Assembly (NCBI RefSeq): GCF_009765275.1
Contig: NZ_VOPH01000009.1
Coordinates: 62,001-126,000, forward strand
Reading direction: 5' to 3'
Length of the DNA stretch: 64,000 bases
Source of the DNA: Chachezhania sediminis
Lineage (GTDB): Bacteria; Pseudomonadota; Alphaproteobacteria; Rhodobacterales; Rhodobacteraceae
The notes below the pieces were generated by a model. It ran no database searches. It saw only the letters and a program-made list of their open reading frames with translations, and was not told the DNA's origin. Shown one piece after another: positions 16,106 through 26,495 of this stretch. Numbering within the stretch: the first letter of the stretch is position 1; the number at the start of each line of letters is the position of its first letter. The translations under genes and the position numbers were made by a program.

Positions 16106-16822
16106 TCAGTATCCAAGGTACGAAGCGCGGACGCTTTCGTCTTCGCGCACGGCGGCGGACGATCCCGACATCACGATGCTGCCGGTTTCGATCAGGTAGG
16201 CGTGGTCGGCCAGTTCCAAGGCCAGCGAGGCGTTCTGTTCCACCACCAGCATCGACGTCCCCGTCTCCTTGGTGAGGTCGGCCAGGATATCGAAGATCTG
16301 CCGCGTGATCAGGGGCGCCAGGCCGAAGGACGGTTCGTCCAGCAGCATCAGCTTGGGCCGCAGCATCAGGGCGCGGGCGATGGCCAGCATCTGCTGTTCC
16401 CCGCCCGACAGCGTGCCAGCCTGCTGGTTCCGGCGTTCCTTCAGGCGCGGGAAGAACTCAAAACACTTCTGGATGTCGGCCTCGATCTCGGCCTTGTTGT
16501 TCGGCCGGGCCATCGCACCCAGGTGCAGGTTCTCCTCGGTGGTCAGCGTGGTGAATGTGCCGCGCCCGTCAGGGACATGAGCCACGCCCAGCCGCACGAT
16601 GTCCTCGGTCGCCCTGCGCGAGATGTCCTGACCGTCCAGCACGATCCTGCCCGACCGGCGGACCATGCCGCAGATCGCCCGCAGCGTGGTGGTCTTGCCC
16701 GCGCCGTTGGCCCCGAGCAGGGTGGTGACGCCGCCCTGTTCGACCTCGAAACTCATGTCCCGCAGCACCTGAAGCTCGCCGTACGAGGCTGTCAGGTTCT
16801 CGACCTTCAGAAGCGCGCTCAA
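16106..16822 (-). CDS. livF: Branched-chain amino acid ABC transporter ATP-binding protein LivF
   Basis: The 238-residue ATPase has Walker A GANGAGKTT (about residues 36-44), signature LSGGEQQ, Walker B LMLLDEP and the LivF-type SFGLAPLITRQIFDIL stretch. The start is a TTG at 16822 overlapping the livG stop (TTGA), since no ATG is near and the preceding open frame is livG read out of phase. The overlap and the rare start suggest expression coupled to livG. Confidence 0.93.
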   Translation of the reverse strand: MSALLKVENLTASYGELQVLRDMSFEVEQGGVTTLLGANGAGKTTTLRAICGMVRRSGRIVLDGQDISRRATEDIVRLGVAHVPDGRGTFTTLTTEENLHLGAMARPNNKAEIEADIQKCFEFFPRLKERRNQQAGTLSGGEQQMLAIARALMLRPKLMLLDEPSFGLAPLITRQIFDILADLTKETGTSMLVVEQNASLALELADHAYLIETGSIVMSGSSAAVREDESVRASYLGY

Positions 16823-17604
16823 TGTCCGTCCCCCAGATAGGCCGCGACGACGTCGGGGTTCTTCTGAACCTCCTCCGGCGTGCCCTCGGCGATCTTCCTG
16901 CCGAAGTTCAGGACGACGACCCGGTCCGACACGGACATCACCAGCGACATGTGATGTTCGACCAGAAGGACCGTCACGCCGCGTTCGTCGCGGATGCGGC
17001 GGATGATCGTCTCCAGTTCCTGCACCTCGTCGTGGTTCAGGCCGCAGGCGGGCTCGTCCAGCAACAGAAGCTTGGGATCGCTGGCCAGGGCGCGGGCCAG
17101 TTCGACGCGTTTCTGGGTCCCGAAGGGCAGGCCGCCCACCGGCAGCTCGGCCACGTCGCCCAGGTCCAGCCAACCCAGAAGGTCGGCCGTCACCGCGTCG
17201 ATCTTCTGTTCCTCGCGCCGGACCCAGGGCAGGCGCAGCGCATCCGACAAGGGGTCGGACCGGCTGTCGGAATGCGCGCCGATCCGGACATTGTCCCGCA
17301 CCGAAAGATTGGCAAAACAGGCGACATTCTGGAAGGTTCGCCCAATTCCAAGGCCCGCGATCTTGTTTGCGGGAAGGCCCAGGATGGAATTCCCCAAAAA
17401 GGCGATATCGCCGTCGGTCGGGGTGTAAAGCCGGCTGAGGCAATTGAACAGCGTGGTCTTTCCCGCGCCGTTCGGGCCGATCAGACCCAGGATCTCGCCT
17501 TCGCGGATGTCGAATTCGACTGCGTCCAGGGCGACGATGCCGCCGAACTGGACAGTGATGTCCTGTATCGAAATGACCGGAGTGGGACCGTCAGTGATCA
17601 GCAT
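16819..17604 (-). CDS. livG: Branched-chain amino acid ABC transporter ATP-binding protein LivG
   Basis: This 261-residue ATPase has Walker [10 protein letters not shown] (about residues 42-50), Walker [13 protein letters not shown], an H-loop in [12 protein letters not shown] and the LivG-specific [19 protein letters not shown] segment. The signature is the variant PFGTQKR, where LSGGQ-like sequence is expected in most ABC proteins; LivG proteins often deviate here. It is the first classical gene of the operon. Its ATG overlaps the end of a small upstream ORF and its AGAGGG site sits too close, which hints at translational coupling to that ORF. Confidence 0.94.
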   Translation of the reverse strand: MLITDGPTPVISIQDITVQFGGIVALDAVEFDIREGEILGLIGPNGAGKTTLFNCLSRLYTPTDGDIAFLGNSILGLPANKIAGLGIGRTFQNVACFANLSVRDNVRIGAHSDSRSDPLSDALRLPWVRREEQKIDAVTADLLGWLDLGDVAELPVGGLPFGTQKRVELARALASDPKLLLLDEPACGLNHDEVQELETIIRRIRDERGVTVLLVEHHMSLVMSVSDRVVVLNFGRKIAEGTPEEVQKNPDVVAAYLGDGH

Positions 17605-17687
17605 CCCTCTGACGGCCCTGTCGCCAGACAGGGCTCGAACGCCTTGAAATCACACGCCAAAAATGGCGGCTCCCGGCTGGCTTCCAT
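17598..17687 (-). CDS. Possible leader peptide ORF overlapping livG
   Basis: A small ORF starts at tandem ATGs (17690 and 17687) directly behind a GGGAGGAA ribosome site, much stronger than the one in front of livG. It encodes 29-30 residues beginning [10 protein letters not shown] and stops 4 bases inside livG. A perfect 8-bp hairpin (17615-17622 with 17627-17634) lies in its last codons; ribosomes translating it would melt that hairpin just before the livG start. This is seen directly; that it is expressed is inference. There is no run of regulatory codons, so ordinary amino-acid attenuation is not evident. Confidence 0.45.
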   Translation of the reverse strand: MEASREPPFLACDFKAFEPCLATGPSEGC

Positions 17688-17701
17688 CATTTCCTCCCTG
17701 C

Positions 17702-17728
17702 GGGCCGTTTTGCGGCCCAATCTTTTTT
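17702..17728 (+). terminator. Terminator-like hairpin plus T-run with no gene upstream on the same strand
   Basis: GGGCCG (17702-17707) and CGGCCC (17713-17718) form a 6-bp stem with a TTTTG loop, followed by AATCTTTTTT. On the plus strand this looks like an intrinsic terminator, yet the nearest upstream plus-strand gene ends at 12027. On the minus strand the same hairpin sits just ahead of the ribosome site of the small ORF in the liv leader. Confidence 0.5.
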
Positions 17729-18152
17729 GTCCGGCGATGTTGGTCCCGCCGGGTGGTTCTGGACGAACCTCCGCAATGCCCTCCCAAGCGTCACGGAGAC
17801 GCGTTCTTTGCGAACGCGGTAATTAATTTGTGCAGCAGTTTATTCCTGCCTTATGGAACGATTCTGTCGCATAGCGAAAACTGTGAGTCAACTTTTGTGG
17901 TCAAAGACTTAAAAATTGAATTATGCCGCAATGCGGCGTGTGGGGAAGGTTGAAAGAATTCTGTTTTTTGCCGAAATTCTGCGTTGCGATGCAGCATTGG
18001 GTAAATCAAAGGAATTGCCCCATATAGCCGATTGCGGCGAATCAAACCTGCGTCTCGGCACTGGACGAGGGGGGCGCGCTGGCTCGAAACCGGATCACCG
18101 CGCTTGTGCGACGACGGATGCGTCCCCGGGCGAAATGGATTAAGGCAGCACC
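17729..18152. other. Intergenic region with AT-rich core: liv and IMPACT-like gene promoters
   Basis: This region separates the leftward liv operon from the rightward IMPACT-like gene and holds no convincing gene. The stretch from about 17820 to 18030 is clearly AT-richer than its surroundings and should hold both promoters. It contains two TTGAC repeats on the minus strand (17887-17904) and a GCCGC-AAT-GCGGC hairpin near 17926. None of these can be assigned to a factor. Confidence 0.5.
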
Positions 18153-18509
18153 ATGCGAGTGCTGGAAAGCGTCATCAAGGACCGGGGGTCGCGCTATGCG
18201 GTTTCGGGCGGGCCCTGTAAAACCGAGGAGGAGGCCAAGGCCTTCGTCAAGGAACTGTGCCGCCGGAAGAAATTCGCCAAGGCGACCCACAACAGCTGGG
18301 CGCTTCTGGGCCGCGACGCGCCGCTGAAGAACGACGACGGCGAATCCGGCGCCGGCATGGTCATCCTGCGGATGCTGGAACGCGAAGGCCTGCGGGACCA
18401 CCTGATCGTGGTGACCCGCTGGTACGGCGGCAAGCATCTGGGTGGGGACCGGTTCCGCCACGTGCAGGATGCGGTGCGGATCTATCTGGACGATCTGCGC
18501 GGGGCGTGA
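18153..18509 (+). CDS. Small IMPACT/YigZ-family protein (UPF0029 domain only)
   Basis: The 118-residue protein is an Impact N-terminal (UPF0029) domain: KDRGSRYAVSGG at the start, THNSWALLGRD, the family hallmark DDGESGAGMVILRMLE and VVTRWYGGKHLGGDRF. Typical bacterial YigZ proteins are near 200 residues with a second C-terminal domain, which is missing here. Family members have been linked to translation control, without a fixed enzymatic role. The ATG follows TAAGG by 8 bases. It is monocistronic and convergent with the next gene. Confidence 0.85.
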   Translation: MRVLESVIKDRGSRYAVSGGPCKTEEEAKAFVKELCRRKKFAKATHNSWALLGRDAPLKNDDGESGAGMVILRMLEREGLRDHLIVVTRWYGGKHLGGDRFRHVQDAVRIYLDDLRGA

Positions 18510-18545
18510 CCCGCCAGGATGTTCGGACGGGTAGTCGGCCCGCGA

Positions 18546-18569
18546 CCCTGCCTGTGGCCGCGGGCAGGG
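18546..18569. terminator. Hairpin between convergent genes
   Basis: CCCTGCC (18546-18552) pairs perfectly with GGCAGGG (18563-18569) around a 10-base GC-rich loop. It sits in the 78-bp gap between the convergent IMPACT-like and VOC genes and may help end transcription from both sides; no T-run is present. Confidence 0.4.
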
Positions 18570-18587
18570 ACGGAAGCAGGCCCTCGG

Positions 18588-19013
18588 TCAGGTGGCAAAG
18601 AGGCTCGACATGTCCGCGAAGGCCTTGATCTCCAGCGCGTTGCCGGACGGATCGCGGAAGAACATCGTCGCCTGCTCGCCCGGCTGACCGGCAAAGCGGA
18701 TGCCGGGCGGGATCTGGAATTCGACCCCGGCAGCGGTCAGGCGCTCGGCCAGGGTCTTCCAGGTCTCCATCTCCATCACCAGGCCGAAATGGGGGACCGG
18801 CACACCGTGGCCGTCGACCTTGGTATTGGCCCTGTCGCCGGCCTGACCGGGGGCCAGGTGCGCGACGATCTGGTGGCCGAAGAAGTCGAAGTCGATCCAC
18901 TGGTCCGAGCTGCGCCCCTCGGCACAGCCAAGGAATTCGCCGTAGAAGCGGCGCGCATCGTCCAGGTCGTCGACCGGAAAGGCCAGGTGAAAGGGGGTAA
19001 GCTTGGTGCTCAT
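18588..19013 (-). CDS. VOC-family protein (glyoxalase/bleomycin-resistance type)
   Basis: The 141-residue single-module-pair VOC protein reads [28 protein letters not shown] at its start (His in the metal position), HFGLVMEME in the middle and [17 protein letters not shown] at the end, giving the H/H/E metal pattern of the fold. Function is likely a metal-dependent lyase, isomerase or dioxygenase of unknown substrate. The second of two close ATGs (19013) is chosen because AAGGA lies 7 bases ahead of it. It is probably monocistronic. Confidence 0.85.
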   Translation of the reverse strand: MSTKLTPFHLAFPVDDLDDARRFYGEFLGCAEGRSSDQWIDFDFFGHQIVAHLAPGQAGDRANTKVDGHGVPVPHFGLVMEMETWKTLAERLTAAGVEFQIPPGIRFAGQPGEQATMFFRDPSGNALEIKAFADMSSLFAT

Positions 19014-19304
19014 CGGCATGTCCTTCGCGGGTTCGTGGAACGTCGCCCCCCGTGCGGGCGGGGCCGGCTGTGGCGACATATAGCGCGTCGGACGGGATCG
19101 CGTCTTGTCGAAAGGGCGGCTGTCCCGGCGGGTGGGTTCGCGCCGATCTGGTCGGTGGTCCCGGTGTGCTTCCGCGGGGTCGGGGATGGCGACCGCATCG
19201 AATGCGGCGGACATGACGCGGTCGTGGGCGACAGGCCGAAGCTGCCGGGACCGCACGGGACGGACGGGCCGGTCCGCACCCGGTGGAAGCGTGTGCCCCA
19301 ATTG
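19014..19304. other. Intergenic stretch without a recognisable gene
   Basis: About 290 bp between the VOC start and the autotransporter terminator. It is GC-rich, shows several overlapping open frames without ribosome sites or family features, and presumably carries the VOC promoter. I see nothing else in it. Confidence 0.5.
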
Positions 19305-19337
19305 AAAAGGGCGACCCGTTTGCGCGGATCGCCCTTT
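19305..19337 (-). terminator. Rho-independent terminator of the autotransporter gene
   Basis: AAAGGGCGA (19306-19314) and TCGCCCTTT (19329-19337) form a perfect 9-bp stem; inner CCG/CGG can extend it. Reading leftward the stem ends in TTTT followed by CAATT. It lies 23 bp beyond the autotransporter stop codon. Confidence 0.8.
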
Positions 19338-19359
19338 CCATTTCGCGGTCAGGTCCCGG

Positions 19360-22300
19360 TCAGAACCGGTACTCCAGCCGCAGCGAGCCGCCGACAAGGT
19401 GGCTGCTTTTGGTCAGGCCGGCCTCGGCCTTGATCGACAGCGACAGCCGGTCGGTCATGTCGATGTCGAAACCCGCGGCAAGGTTCCCGTTATAGCGTTC
19501 GCCCGCCAGGCTGGAGCGCAGGGGTTCAAGCCCGGTATCGGCGCCGACCAGCGTCGAGGTCATCGAGAAGTCGGGATCCGTCAGCGACATCGCCACGCCG
19601 GCCTGCAGATAGCCAAGCGCCGCCTTGCCGTTGATCCTAGTGGCCCGCCCGAATTCGACCGCAGGCGTGAAGGTAACTGCGGTCTGCGACACGCCGTCGA
19701 CCTTCCAGTTCAGCGATCCCGGCCCGGATTCGGTGAAACTGTCCTGCCAGACCCGGGTCACGGTCAGTGCGGCAGCGGGCTTCAGGTAGAAGCCGCCGCC
19801 CTGCTGGTACACGCCCGTGGCGCGCAGTTCCCAGGACAGGAACTGACCGTCGATGTTCGAGGCCGCGTTGTAGGGCGTGCCCGTCACGGTATAACCGCGG
19901 TTGTAGTCGAAACCGTAGGCGCCGCCGGCAATCGCCGTCGACAGGGTATAGCGGCCGATTTCCTTCTTCAGGGCGGCCCCCAGCGCATAACGGTTGCCGT
20001 CCTGGGTGAAGTTGTCGCCGTTCACGGTCACGGTTTCATAGGTGCCACCCAGTTCCAGGAACAGGTCGCCGCCGATTTCGCGCTGGACCGCGCCGGCAAA
20101 GCCGCGGGCGTTCTCGTCATAGGACGGCGTGCCGTCGGTCTGATCCTGGGTCAGGTCGCTGCCGATCGCCTCGAACCAGGCGCAGTCGCGCTGGTGCAGG
20201 AAGTCGACGCCCGATTCCGGGTCCAGCCGCGGGCAGCTGTTCAGGTTGCCGTGCAACCGCAGTGCCGACCGGACCGCGGTCGAGGTGCCGATCAGGCTTT
20301 CCTCTGGCACATGTTCCAGATAGCGGCGTTCCAGTTCGGCGGCCGAGCCCACGTTCAGGTAGTCGCCGCCCAGTTCCTGCAGGCGCCCCGACGTGGATGG
20401 ATCGGCCGTGGCGCTGGTACCGCTGGCCAGAAGCGCCGTCGAGAAATATGCGCCATAGTCCTGCGCATTGTCGTTCAGCGTGGCCCCCGTGGACGCCCCC
20501 GAATAGTCGATCGAGTAGCTGAGCGAGAGCTTGCCGTTGGCGTTGTCGGCCGCGACCGTGTAGCTGGCGGCCGGCGAGCTGGCGACCTTGGCGCCGGTGG
20601 CGTCGAAGTTCTGGGCCGTCGTGCTTTCGACCAGGGTCACCGTGCCCGACATCAGCGACGATTCCGTCGGTGCGGTTTCCCAGATCGGGTTGATGACCGG
20701 CGACACCGTGACCGTCGGCGTGGTGCCTTCCGTGGCTTCGATCTTGATCATGTCGTGCACGATCTCGGCCGGGGTGCTGCCCGAGGCCGCGTTTTGCGTC
20801 AGGTCGAAGTTGTAGGTCCCGGCTTCGGAGTAACCGCCGCCCAGGTAGAAGGTCGCGACCCCGATGTTCTTGTCCCCGATGGGCGAGATGACGCCGCCCG
20901 CGTCACCGGTATAGTAGCCTTGGCTGCCCAGGTTGACCGTGTTGCCGGCATCGAACGTGGCGCCGGAATAGTTATGGAACTCGTGCCGGACCGACGATGT
21001 ATAGGTCTGGTATCCGCCGGTCAGAACGACCGAGCCATAGATCGTTCCGCCGGAAATGTTGTGGACCCGCAGCGATGCGGTGCCGTCGGTTTCGATGGCC
21101 GGGCGGCTGCCCCAGTGGGCATTGAGATAGCCGGCGTTCTGCAGCAGGTTCGACGCATAGATCGACCCGTCGCTGTTGAATTTCTGGCTCCCGCTCAGGA
21201 AGGATACCGTCGCATAGGCGTTCTGGCTGCTGCTCCGGACGGTGGCGCCGGAGTCGATGAAGACATGCGAGGTGCCGGCGCACATGGCGCTGTCCTGGGC
21301 ACAGGTGCCGGAATTGCCGATGTCGAAGTTCTGGCCGTCCGCCTGGACCATGATGGCCCGGGCCTGGTCGCCGTTGGCGATGACGTTGCCGGATACCGTC
21401 ACGCGCACCCCGCCAGAGCTGCTGGACGCGAACCCGCCCGAGGCACTTTGCGCGAAGATGCCGTGCGCCCCGGTGCCCGACACGGTGATGTCGCCGTCGA
21501 TGTCGAGGTCGATGAAACCGCTGTCGCCCTGGTTGCCGTTGCTGCCGATGACGTCGCTGGCATTGTCGTTCGACAGGTTGCCCGCGGCACCGCCGCCGCC
21601 GCCGGCGGACTGGACCCAGATGCCGTGTGCGTTTTCGCCCGTGGTGGTGATGGACGACCCAGACCCCATGCTGAGCGTGATGGTCCCGCCATTGCCGCCG
21701 TCGCCGCCATCGTCGTCGTCGAAGGCCTGCGATCCGACGGTCTGGATCAGGTCGGTGATTTCGTGGACGATGCTGCCCTCGATGTCGCCGGCGGTGCCGC
21801 CGCCGCCACCCAGCGCCTGTGCATAGATCCCCAGGCCACCGTCGCCGGAGGTCGAGATCGAGCCGTTGTTGGTAATCGAGATATTGCCGCTGTCGCCGCC
21901 GCCCTTGGCCGACCCGGCGACCGAGACCGAGGTCAGAAGCCCCTGCGAGCCGTCGCCGCCGGTGCCGCCGCCGCCGCCCGTCGACTGGGCGAAGATGCCG
22001 GTGCCGCTGGCACCCGAGGTGCTGATCGACCCGTCATTGACCATGGTCACGTCGCCGCCGGGGCTGGCATCGCCCGCAGTCCCGCCGATGTCGACCGAGA
22101 AGCTGGTCAGCAGGCTCTTGATGTCTTCCTTGGCCTTCTTGATCTGCTCGTACTGTTCCTTGATCGAATTGACGTCCTCGTAGGCGTCGTAGATGTCGGC
22201 GACCCAGCCTTCGGCATCCGGTTCCCCGTTGCCGCCATTGCCGCCATCGCCGCCGATGGACTGGCCGAACATGCCATAGGACGCGACGCCCTGGGTCGTG

Positions 22301-25300
22301 ATGCTGCCGCCGGATTCGTTCGTCACGGACACCTTGCCGCCCGTGCCGCTGCCGCCGCCGCTGCCGCCGATGGTGAAGCTGTAGTTGAATTCCATCGGTT
22401 CGGAACCCTCGGATTCCGACTTGTAGCCGATGGTGAAGGCACCGGCATTGCCACCGTCGCCGCCATTGCCACCGATGGAATAGGCATAGATGCCATAGGA
22501 CGTGTCCTGCGCGGTGCTGAGCGCGCCATAGTTCGTCCCCGTCACGTCGCCGCCGGTATTGCCGGACCCGCCCGACCCGCCGACATGGACCCCGGCCGAG
22601 AACGAGGCCTTGCTGTTCTTGGTCGAGCCGAAATCGGCCAGGTAGGACACGCCGGACCCGCCGGACCCGCCGCTGCCGCCGACCGAGCTCATGTAGATCG
22701 CGTGGGCGTTGCCGCCGGTGGTGGTGATGTTGCCCCAGTTGTTGACCGTGATGTCATCGGCCGTGCCGCCGGTGGCGCCGTCGCCGCCGACATTGATCTG
22801 GGCGCTGACATCGGTGCCGGTGGACACGGTGAAGGACCCGGAAAAGCTGGACCCGCCGTCGCCGCCGTTGCCGCCCACGGTGTGGGTCTGGATGCCGTTG
22901 GCATAGTGGCCCGAGGTGGTGATCGTGGCGTGGTTCTCCACGTCGACCGTGCCGCTTTGCCCGCCGTCACCGCCGGACCCGCCGATGGAGAGTTCGAAAT
23001 TGCCGGAGCCTTCCTGCGAGAAGTTGGCTGCGGCCGCGAAGGTCATGCCGCCGGACCCGCCGTGACCGCCGACAGAGGCGGCGATGATGCCGAAGGACTT
23101 GTAACCCGAGGTGTTGATGATGCCGCTGTCGGTGTGGACGACCACGTCGCCGCTGGTGCCGCCCGCGCCGCCGCCACCGCCGACCGACATGTCGATGCCG
23201 CCCGAAATCGGCCCCGCATCGGCTGAACCCGTGCCGGCCAGGCCGCCGGTGCCGCCATTGCCGCCGACCGACACTGCCGCGATGCCGGCCGCCAGGTCGC
23301 CGGTGGTGGTGATGTTGTTGGAGCTGGTGACGCTGACCTCTTCGGCGGTGCCGCCATCGCCTCCGCCGCCGCCCATCGCCATCTGCGTCGACACGACCCC
23401 GCCGGAAAAGTCTCCCGAAAGGCCGCCATGGCCTCCGCCGCCGCCGACCGACACCGCCGCGATGCCGATGCCCAGGTTGCCCGAGGTACTGATGACGCCC
23501 GAGTTGTCGACGGTCACGGTGCCGGAATTGCCGCCATCGCCGCCGCCGCCGCCGGTGTTCACCGAGATGTCGAAGGCCGAGAGCGAGCCGTCCACCGCGG
23601 TCGTCGCGACGCCGCCGCCGCCACCGACCGACACCGCCAGAAGGCCGGCGCTGATCTGGCCCGTGGTATCTATGTCGCCGCTGTTGGTCAGGGACACGTT
23701 CCCGCCCGTGCCGCCGTCACCGCCGCTTGCGCCGGTGCTCATGTCCAGGCTGCCCAGCGACAGCGAGCTGGACACGACGGTGCCCGAGGTGCCGCCGCCG
23801 CCGCCGACGGACAGGGCTGTGATGCCGCCGGATCCGCTGCCGGCGGTCTGGATCTTGCCGGTGCTGTCGACAGTGACATCGCCGCCATTGCCGCCGTCGC
23901 CGCCCGACGCACCCTGGGCCACGCCCACCGACAGCAGGGACAGGTTCGACCCGATCGTGCCGTTGAAGACGTTGCTGGAATGACCACCACTGCCGCCGAC
24001 CGATGCCGCGATGATGCCGCCGGACAGGTGGCCCTGGGTGGTGATCGCGGCCGAGCTGTCGAAATCGACCGTGCCGCCGTCACCGCCCGTGCCGCCATCG
24101 GCGCCGGTGCTGTTGGTCAGGTTCACGCCGACCGTGACGGTGGTCTGGCTGCCGGCGGCACCGCCGCCGCCGCCGACCGACAGGACCAGCGCCCCGGCCG
24201 ACATGTCGCCCTGGGTGCCGATGGTCCCGGCCAGCGTGCTGTCGGTGATGTCGCCTCCATTGCCGGCATCGCCACCGGTGCTGCCGTTGGTCACTTGGAT
24301 CTTCTGGTCCGGGTCGACGTTGACGGCGTCGATCTGCACGACCGACCCGCTCTTGCCGCCGCTGCCGCCCACGGAGACGGCCGCAAAGCCTTCCGAAAGG
24401 ATGCCCTGGGTCTGGATCGAATCTTCGTCCGCCATGGTAAACGACACGTCGCCGCCATCGCCGCCGGACGCGCCCTGCGCCCCGGTCTGCCAGCCACCGA
24501 ACAGGCTGAGCGAGAAGGTCGAGCTGGCCTTGCCGCCGCCACGGCCAGCGGACAGGACGACGACGCCTTCCGACATGGTCCCCGCGGTGCTGACGGTCGT
24601 GCCGGTCGTGGTGTTGGTCGACGTGTCGGTCAGCGCCTTCGAGGTATAGCTGGCCGTGCCGCCGCTGCCGCCATCGCCGCCGGAGGCGCCGAATGTCTCC
24701 AGCCCGTGGGTGGAGTGCGAGTTGCCACCGCCCCCCCCGACCGAGGCCACGACGATTGCTGCCGCTTCATCGCCGGTGGTTTTCACGGTGGACCCGCTGG
24801 AGGTCATGGTCGCCGTGGCGCCATCGCCGCCCGGGCCGGCGCTGCTGCCGGAACTGACGATGCCGGTCGCTCCGCCCGAGTTGCCGCCGCCGCCGCCGAC
24901 GCTGAGGACGGTGACACCGTCGCCGTACATGCCGCCGGTGGTGACGGTCGTCTGGCTCAGCGCTAGCGAGGCGTCGCCACCATTGCCGCCGCCGCCGCCA
25001 TAGCCGCCGATGGCGTCGATGCCGCTGGCCGACCCGCCGGTGCCGCCACCGCCGCCGGCCGACAACGCGATCACGCCGATGGCGGACTGGCCGGTCGTGG
25101 TGACCGTGCTGCCGGACAGGCCGACGGTCACCGTGTTGCCGGCGCCGCCCGACCCGCCGCTGGACCCGTAAGAGACGATGCCGCTGGCATTCGTGCCGTC
25201 ACTGCCCTTGCCGCCGACGCTGTGCGCCATGATGCCGAAGGCGGAATTGCCGCTCGTCGACAGGGTGCCGCCCTGCAGGGTGATGTCGATCGTGCCGGCC

Positions 25301-26424
25301 TCGCCCGGATCGCCGGACTTGGCCGGGTCGGTATGGTGGAAGACGCCGGAGGAATCCCCCTGAGACCCTTCCGTCCCGCCCGAGGTCTGGGCGAAAATGG
25401 CGGCATTGTCGTCGCCGGTCGTCGTGATCGACCCGCCCCAGTCCAGGGTCACGTCGCCGCCATTGCCGCCGCTGCCGCCGCCGCCCGGATGCGACCCGCC
25501 CGAGGTTTCGGCCTTGCCGCCGTTGCCGGCATTGCCGCCCTGCGATGCCATCAGGATGCCGGGACCGGCATTCGTCGTGACGTCGTTGCGGCTGGTCACT
25601 GCGGTCATCTTCACGTCGCCGCCATCGCCGCCGTTCCCGCCGGTGCCACCATAGGCCGGAGGCGCCCCGTTCGACCGGCCTTCGCCGCCGTCGCCGCCAT
25701 CGCCGGCGGTGGACAGGATCGAGATCGCGGCATGGTCCTGAAGCGGGGTGATGACCCCGTCGAAATAGGCGTCCTCGCTCAGCGTGACGGTGATGTCGCC
25801 GCCCTTGCCGCCTGTGCCGCCGTCGCCGCCATGGCCCTGGTGGATGCCCGAGGTGGAGTGTCCTTCCTGCCCCGCGCCGCCCGCACCGCCGGTATAGTTC
25901 AGGTCCAGCAGGGGATATTGCTCGGCCTGGATCAGCCCGCCCTTGCCGTCGACTTCCTCGCCCGAAAAGGTGACGGTCAGCGATCCGCCGCTGCCGCCGT
26001 CACCGCCATCCTTGCCGTTGGCAGTGCCATAGTGTTCGTTCTCGGACCCGGTGTAGTCGGTTCCGTCCGGTCCCGACACCGTCGACAGGATCCCCCCGGA
26101 ATTGCTGTCCAGGCTGTGGCCGTTGTCCAGGTCGACGGAAATCGTCCGGTCCGCGGTAATGCCCGACTGGCCCAGCTCGATAAAGGCATCGTGCCCTTCG
26201 GCATCGACCATCCCGTCGGTCAGCGACTCGATGGTGATCGAGACGACATCGGGGTCGAAATTGTTGTATATGGCCGGCCCCACGTCGCCGGTACAGGTGA
26301 TCGACTGCGGGTCGTTCCCGTCCGAGCTGCAGCCGGCATAGGCCGGCGCGATCGCAGTGGTCGATAGCAGAACTGCCACGAGAGAGACGTGCCCGGCATG
26401 GGCGAGAGTGAGATCCTTGGGCAC
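19360..26424 (-). CDS. Giant glycine-rich autotransporter adhesin-like protein
   Basis: A 2354-residue type Va-like autotransporter. Order: signal peptide (residues 1-30, ending APAYA); a short cysteine-bearing cap; a passenger of about twenty repeats of some 60-80 residues, each with an SVGGGGG- or SIGGNGG-type turn and an ITTTG-type strand, fitting a long beta-helix; a charged helical insertion near residues 1403-1438; a repeat-poor linker; and a C-terminal beta-barrel of about 290 residues ending LRLEYRF, with terminal Phe as expected for Bam-dependent insertion. No protease or other enzyme motif is visible, so adhesion, biofilm or surface-layer roles are inferred. The GTG at 26424 is preferred over a start 33 codons upstream, since only it gives a clean signal peptide. 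A strong terminator follows; the gene stands alone. Confidence 0.88.
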   Translation of the reverse strand: MPKDLTLAHAGHVSLVAVLLSTTAIAPAYAGCSSDGNDPQSITCTGDVGPAIYNNFDPDVVSITIESLTDGMVDAEGHDAFIELGQSGITADRTISVDLDNGHSLDSNSGGILSTVSGPDGTDYTGSENEHYGTANGKDGGDGGSGGSLTVTFSGEEVDGKGGLIQAEQYPLLDLNYTGGAGGAGQEGHSTSGIHQGHGGDGGTGGKGGDITVTLSEDAYFDGVITPLQDHAAISILSTAGDGGDGGEGRSNGAPPAYGGTGGNGGDGGDVKMTAVTSRNDVTTNAGPGILMASQGGNAGNGGKAETSGGSHPGGGGSGGNGGDVTLDWGGSITTTGDDNAAIFAQTSGGTEGSQGDSSGVFHHTDPAKSGDPGEAGTIDITLQGGTLSTSGNSAFGIMAHSVGGKGSDGTNASGIVSYGSSGGSGGAGNTVTVGLSGSTVTTTGQSAIGVIALSAGGGGGTGGSASGIDAIGGYGGGGGNGGDASLALSQTTVTTGGMYGDGVTVLSVGGGGGNSGGATGIVSSGSSAGPGGDGATATMTSSGSTVKTTGDEAAAIVVASVGGGGGNSHSTHGLETFGASGGDGGSGGTASYTSKALTDTSTNTTTGTTVSTAGTMSEGVVVLSAGRGGGKASSTFSLSLFGGWQTGAQGASGGDGGDVSFTMADEDSIQTQGILSEGFAAVSVGGSGGKSGSVVQIDAVNVDPDQKIQVTNGSTGGDAGNGGDITDSTLAGTIGTQGDMSAGALVLSVGGGGGAAGSQTTVTVGVNLTNSTGADGGTGGDGGTVDFDSSAAITTQGHLSGGIIAASVGGSGGHSSNVFNGTIGSNLSLLSVGVAQGASGGDGGNGGDVTVDSTGKIQTAGSGSGGITALSVGGGGGTSGTVVSSSLSLGSLDMSTGASGGDGGTGGNVSLTNSGDIDTTGQISAGLLAVSVGGGGGVATTAVDGSLSAFDISVNTGGGGGDGGNSGTVTVDNSGVISTSGNLGIGIAAVSVGGGGGHGGLSGDFSGGVVSTQMAMGGGGGDGGTAEEVSVTSSNNITTTGDLAAGIAAVSVGGNGGTGGLAGTGSADAGPISGGIDMSVGGGGGAGGTSGDVVVHTDSGIINTSGYKSFGIIAASVGGHGGSGGMTFAAAANFSQEGSGNFELSIGGSGGDGGQSGTVDVENHATITTSGHYANGIQTHTVGGNGGDGGSSFSGSFTVSTGTDVSAQINVGGDGATGGTADDITVNNWGNITTTGGNAHAIYMSSVGGSGGSGGSGVSYLADFGSTKNSKASFSAGVHVGGSGGSGNTGGDVTGTNYGALSTAQDTSYGIYAYSIGGNGGDGGNAGAFTIGYKSESEGSEPMEFNYSFTIGGSGGGSGTGGKVSVTNESGGSITTQGVASYGMFGQSIGGDGGNGGNGEPDAEGWVADIYDAYEDVNSIKEQYEQIKKAKEDIKSLLTSFSVDIGGTAGDASPGGDVTMVNDGSISTSGASGTGIFAQSTGGGGGTGGDGSQGLLTSVSVAGSAKGGGDSGNISITNNGSISTSGDGGLGIYAQALGGGGGTAGDIEGSIVHEITDLIQTVGSQAFDDDDGGDGGNGGTITLSMGSGSSITTTGENAHGIWVQSAGGGGGAAGNLSNDNASDVIGSNGNQGDSGFIDLDIDGDITVSGTGAHGIFAQSASGGFASSSSGGVRVTVSGNVIANGDQARAIMVQADGQNFDIGNSGTCAQDSAMCAGTSHVFIDSGATVRSSSQNAYATVSFLSGSQKFNSDGSIYASNLLQNAGYLNAHWGSRPAIETDGTASLRVHNISGGTIYGSVVLTGGYQTYTSSVRHEFHNYSGATFDAGNTVNLGSQGYYTGDAGGVISPIGDKNIGVATFYLGGGYSEAGTYNFDLTQNAASGSTPAEIVHDMIKIEATEGTTPTVTVSPVINPIWETAPTESSLMSGTVTLVESTTAQNFDATGAKVASSPAASYTVAADNANGKLSLSYSIDYSGASTGATLNDNAQDYGAYFSTALLASGTSATADPSTSGRLQELGGDYLNVGSAAELERRYLEHVPEESLIGTSTAVRSALRLHGNLNSCPRLDPESGVDFLHQRDCAWFEAIGSDLTQDQTDGTPSYDENARGFAGAVQREIGGDLFLELGGTYETVTVNGDNFTQDGNRYALGAALKKEIGRYTLSTAIAGGAYGFDYNRGYTVTGTPYNAASNIDGQFLSWELRATGVYQQGGGFYLKPAAALTVTRVWQDSFTESGPGSLNWKVDGVSQTAVTFTPAVEFGRATRINGKAALGYLQAGVAMSLTDPDFSMTSTLVGADTGLEPLRSSLAGERYNGNLAAGFDIDMTDRLSLSIKAEAGLTKSSHLVGGSLRLEYRF

Positions 26425-26447
26425 GGGTAGTCCGATCTTTGGTCGTG

Positions 26448-26495
26448 AATGAAGTCCTGGAAACAGACGAAAATGAAGTCCTGGAAACAGACGAA
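26448..26495. repeat. 24-bp perfect tandem duplication upstream of the autotransporter
   Basis: Two identical 24-bp units (26448-26471 and 26472-26495) lie 24 bp before the GTG start. The unit length is a multiple of three and of about two helical turns, so copy-number change would keep any upstream reading frame and shift promoter phasing by whole turns. It could be a duplicated regulator site or a variable tract. Confidence 0.85.

Noticed and set aside
16823-17443. LivF with a 200-residue N-terminal extension
   Set aside because: The extension is livG out of frame. The TTG at 16822 overlapping the livG stop gives a normal LivF.
17926-17996. TGC/GCA-rich repeats in the liv/IMPACT promoter region as a PhaR-type operator
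   Set aside because: The half-site spacing is irregular and no phasin or PHB gene adjoins; too weak to claim.
19399-23226. A 1275-codon open frame antisense to the autotransporter, and another at 25222-26367
   Set aside because: They arise because the glycine-rich GGC/GGN coding on the other strand excludes stop codons in this frame; translations are low-complexity, with no ribosome site or family features.
20900-25900. Regular GCCGCCGCC-type periodicity resembling a repeat or CRISPR array
   Set aside because: Units are degenerate, in frame, and explained by glycine-rich protein repeats; no constant repeats with unique spacers.
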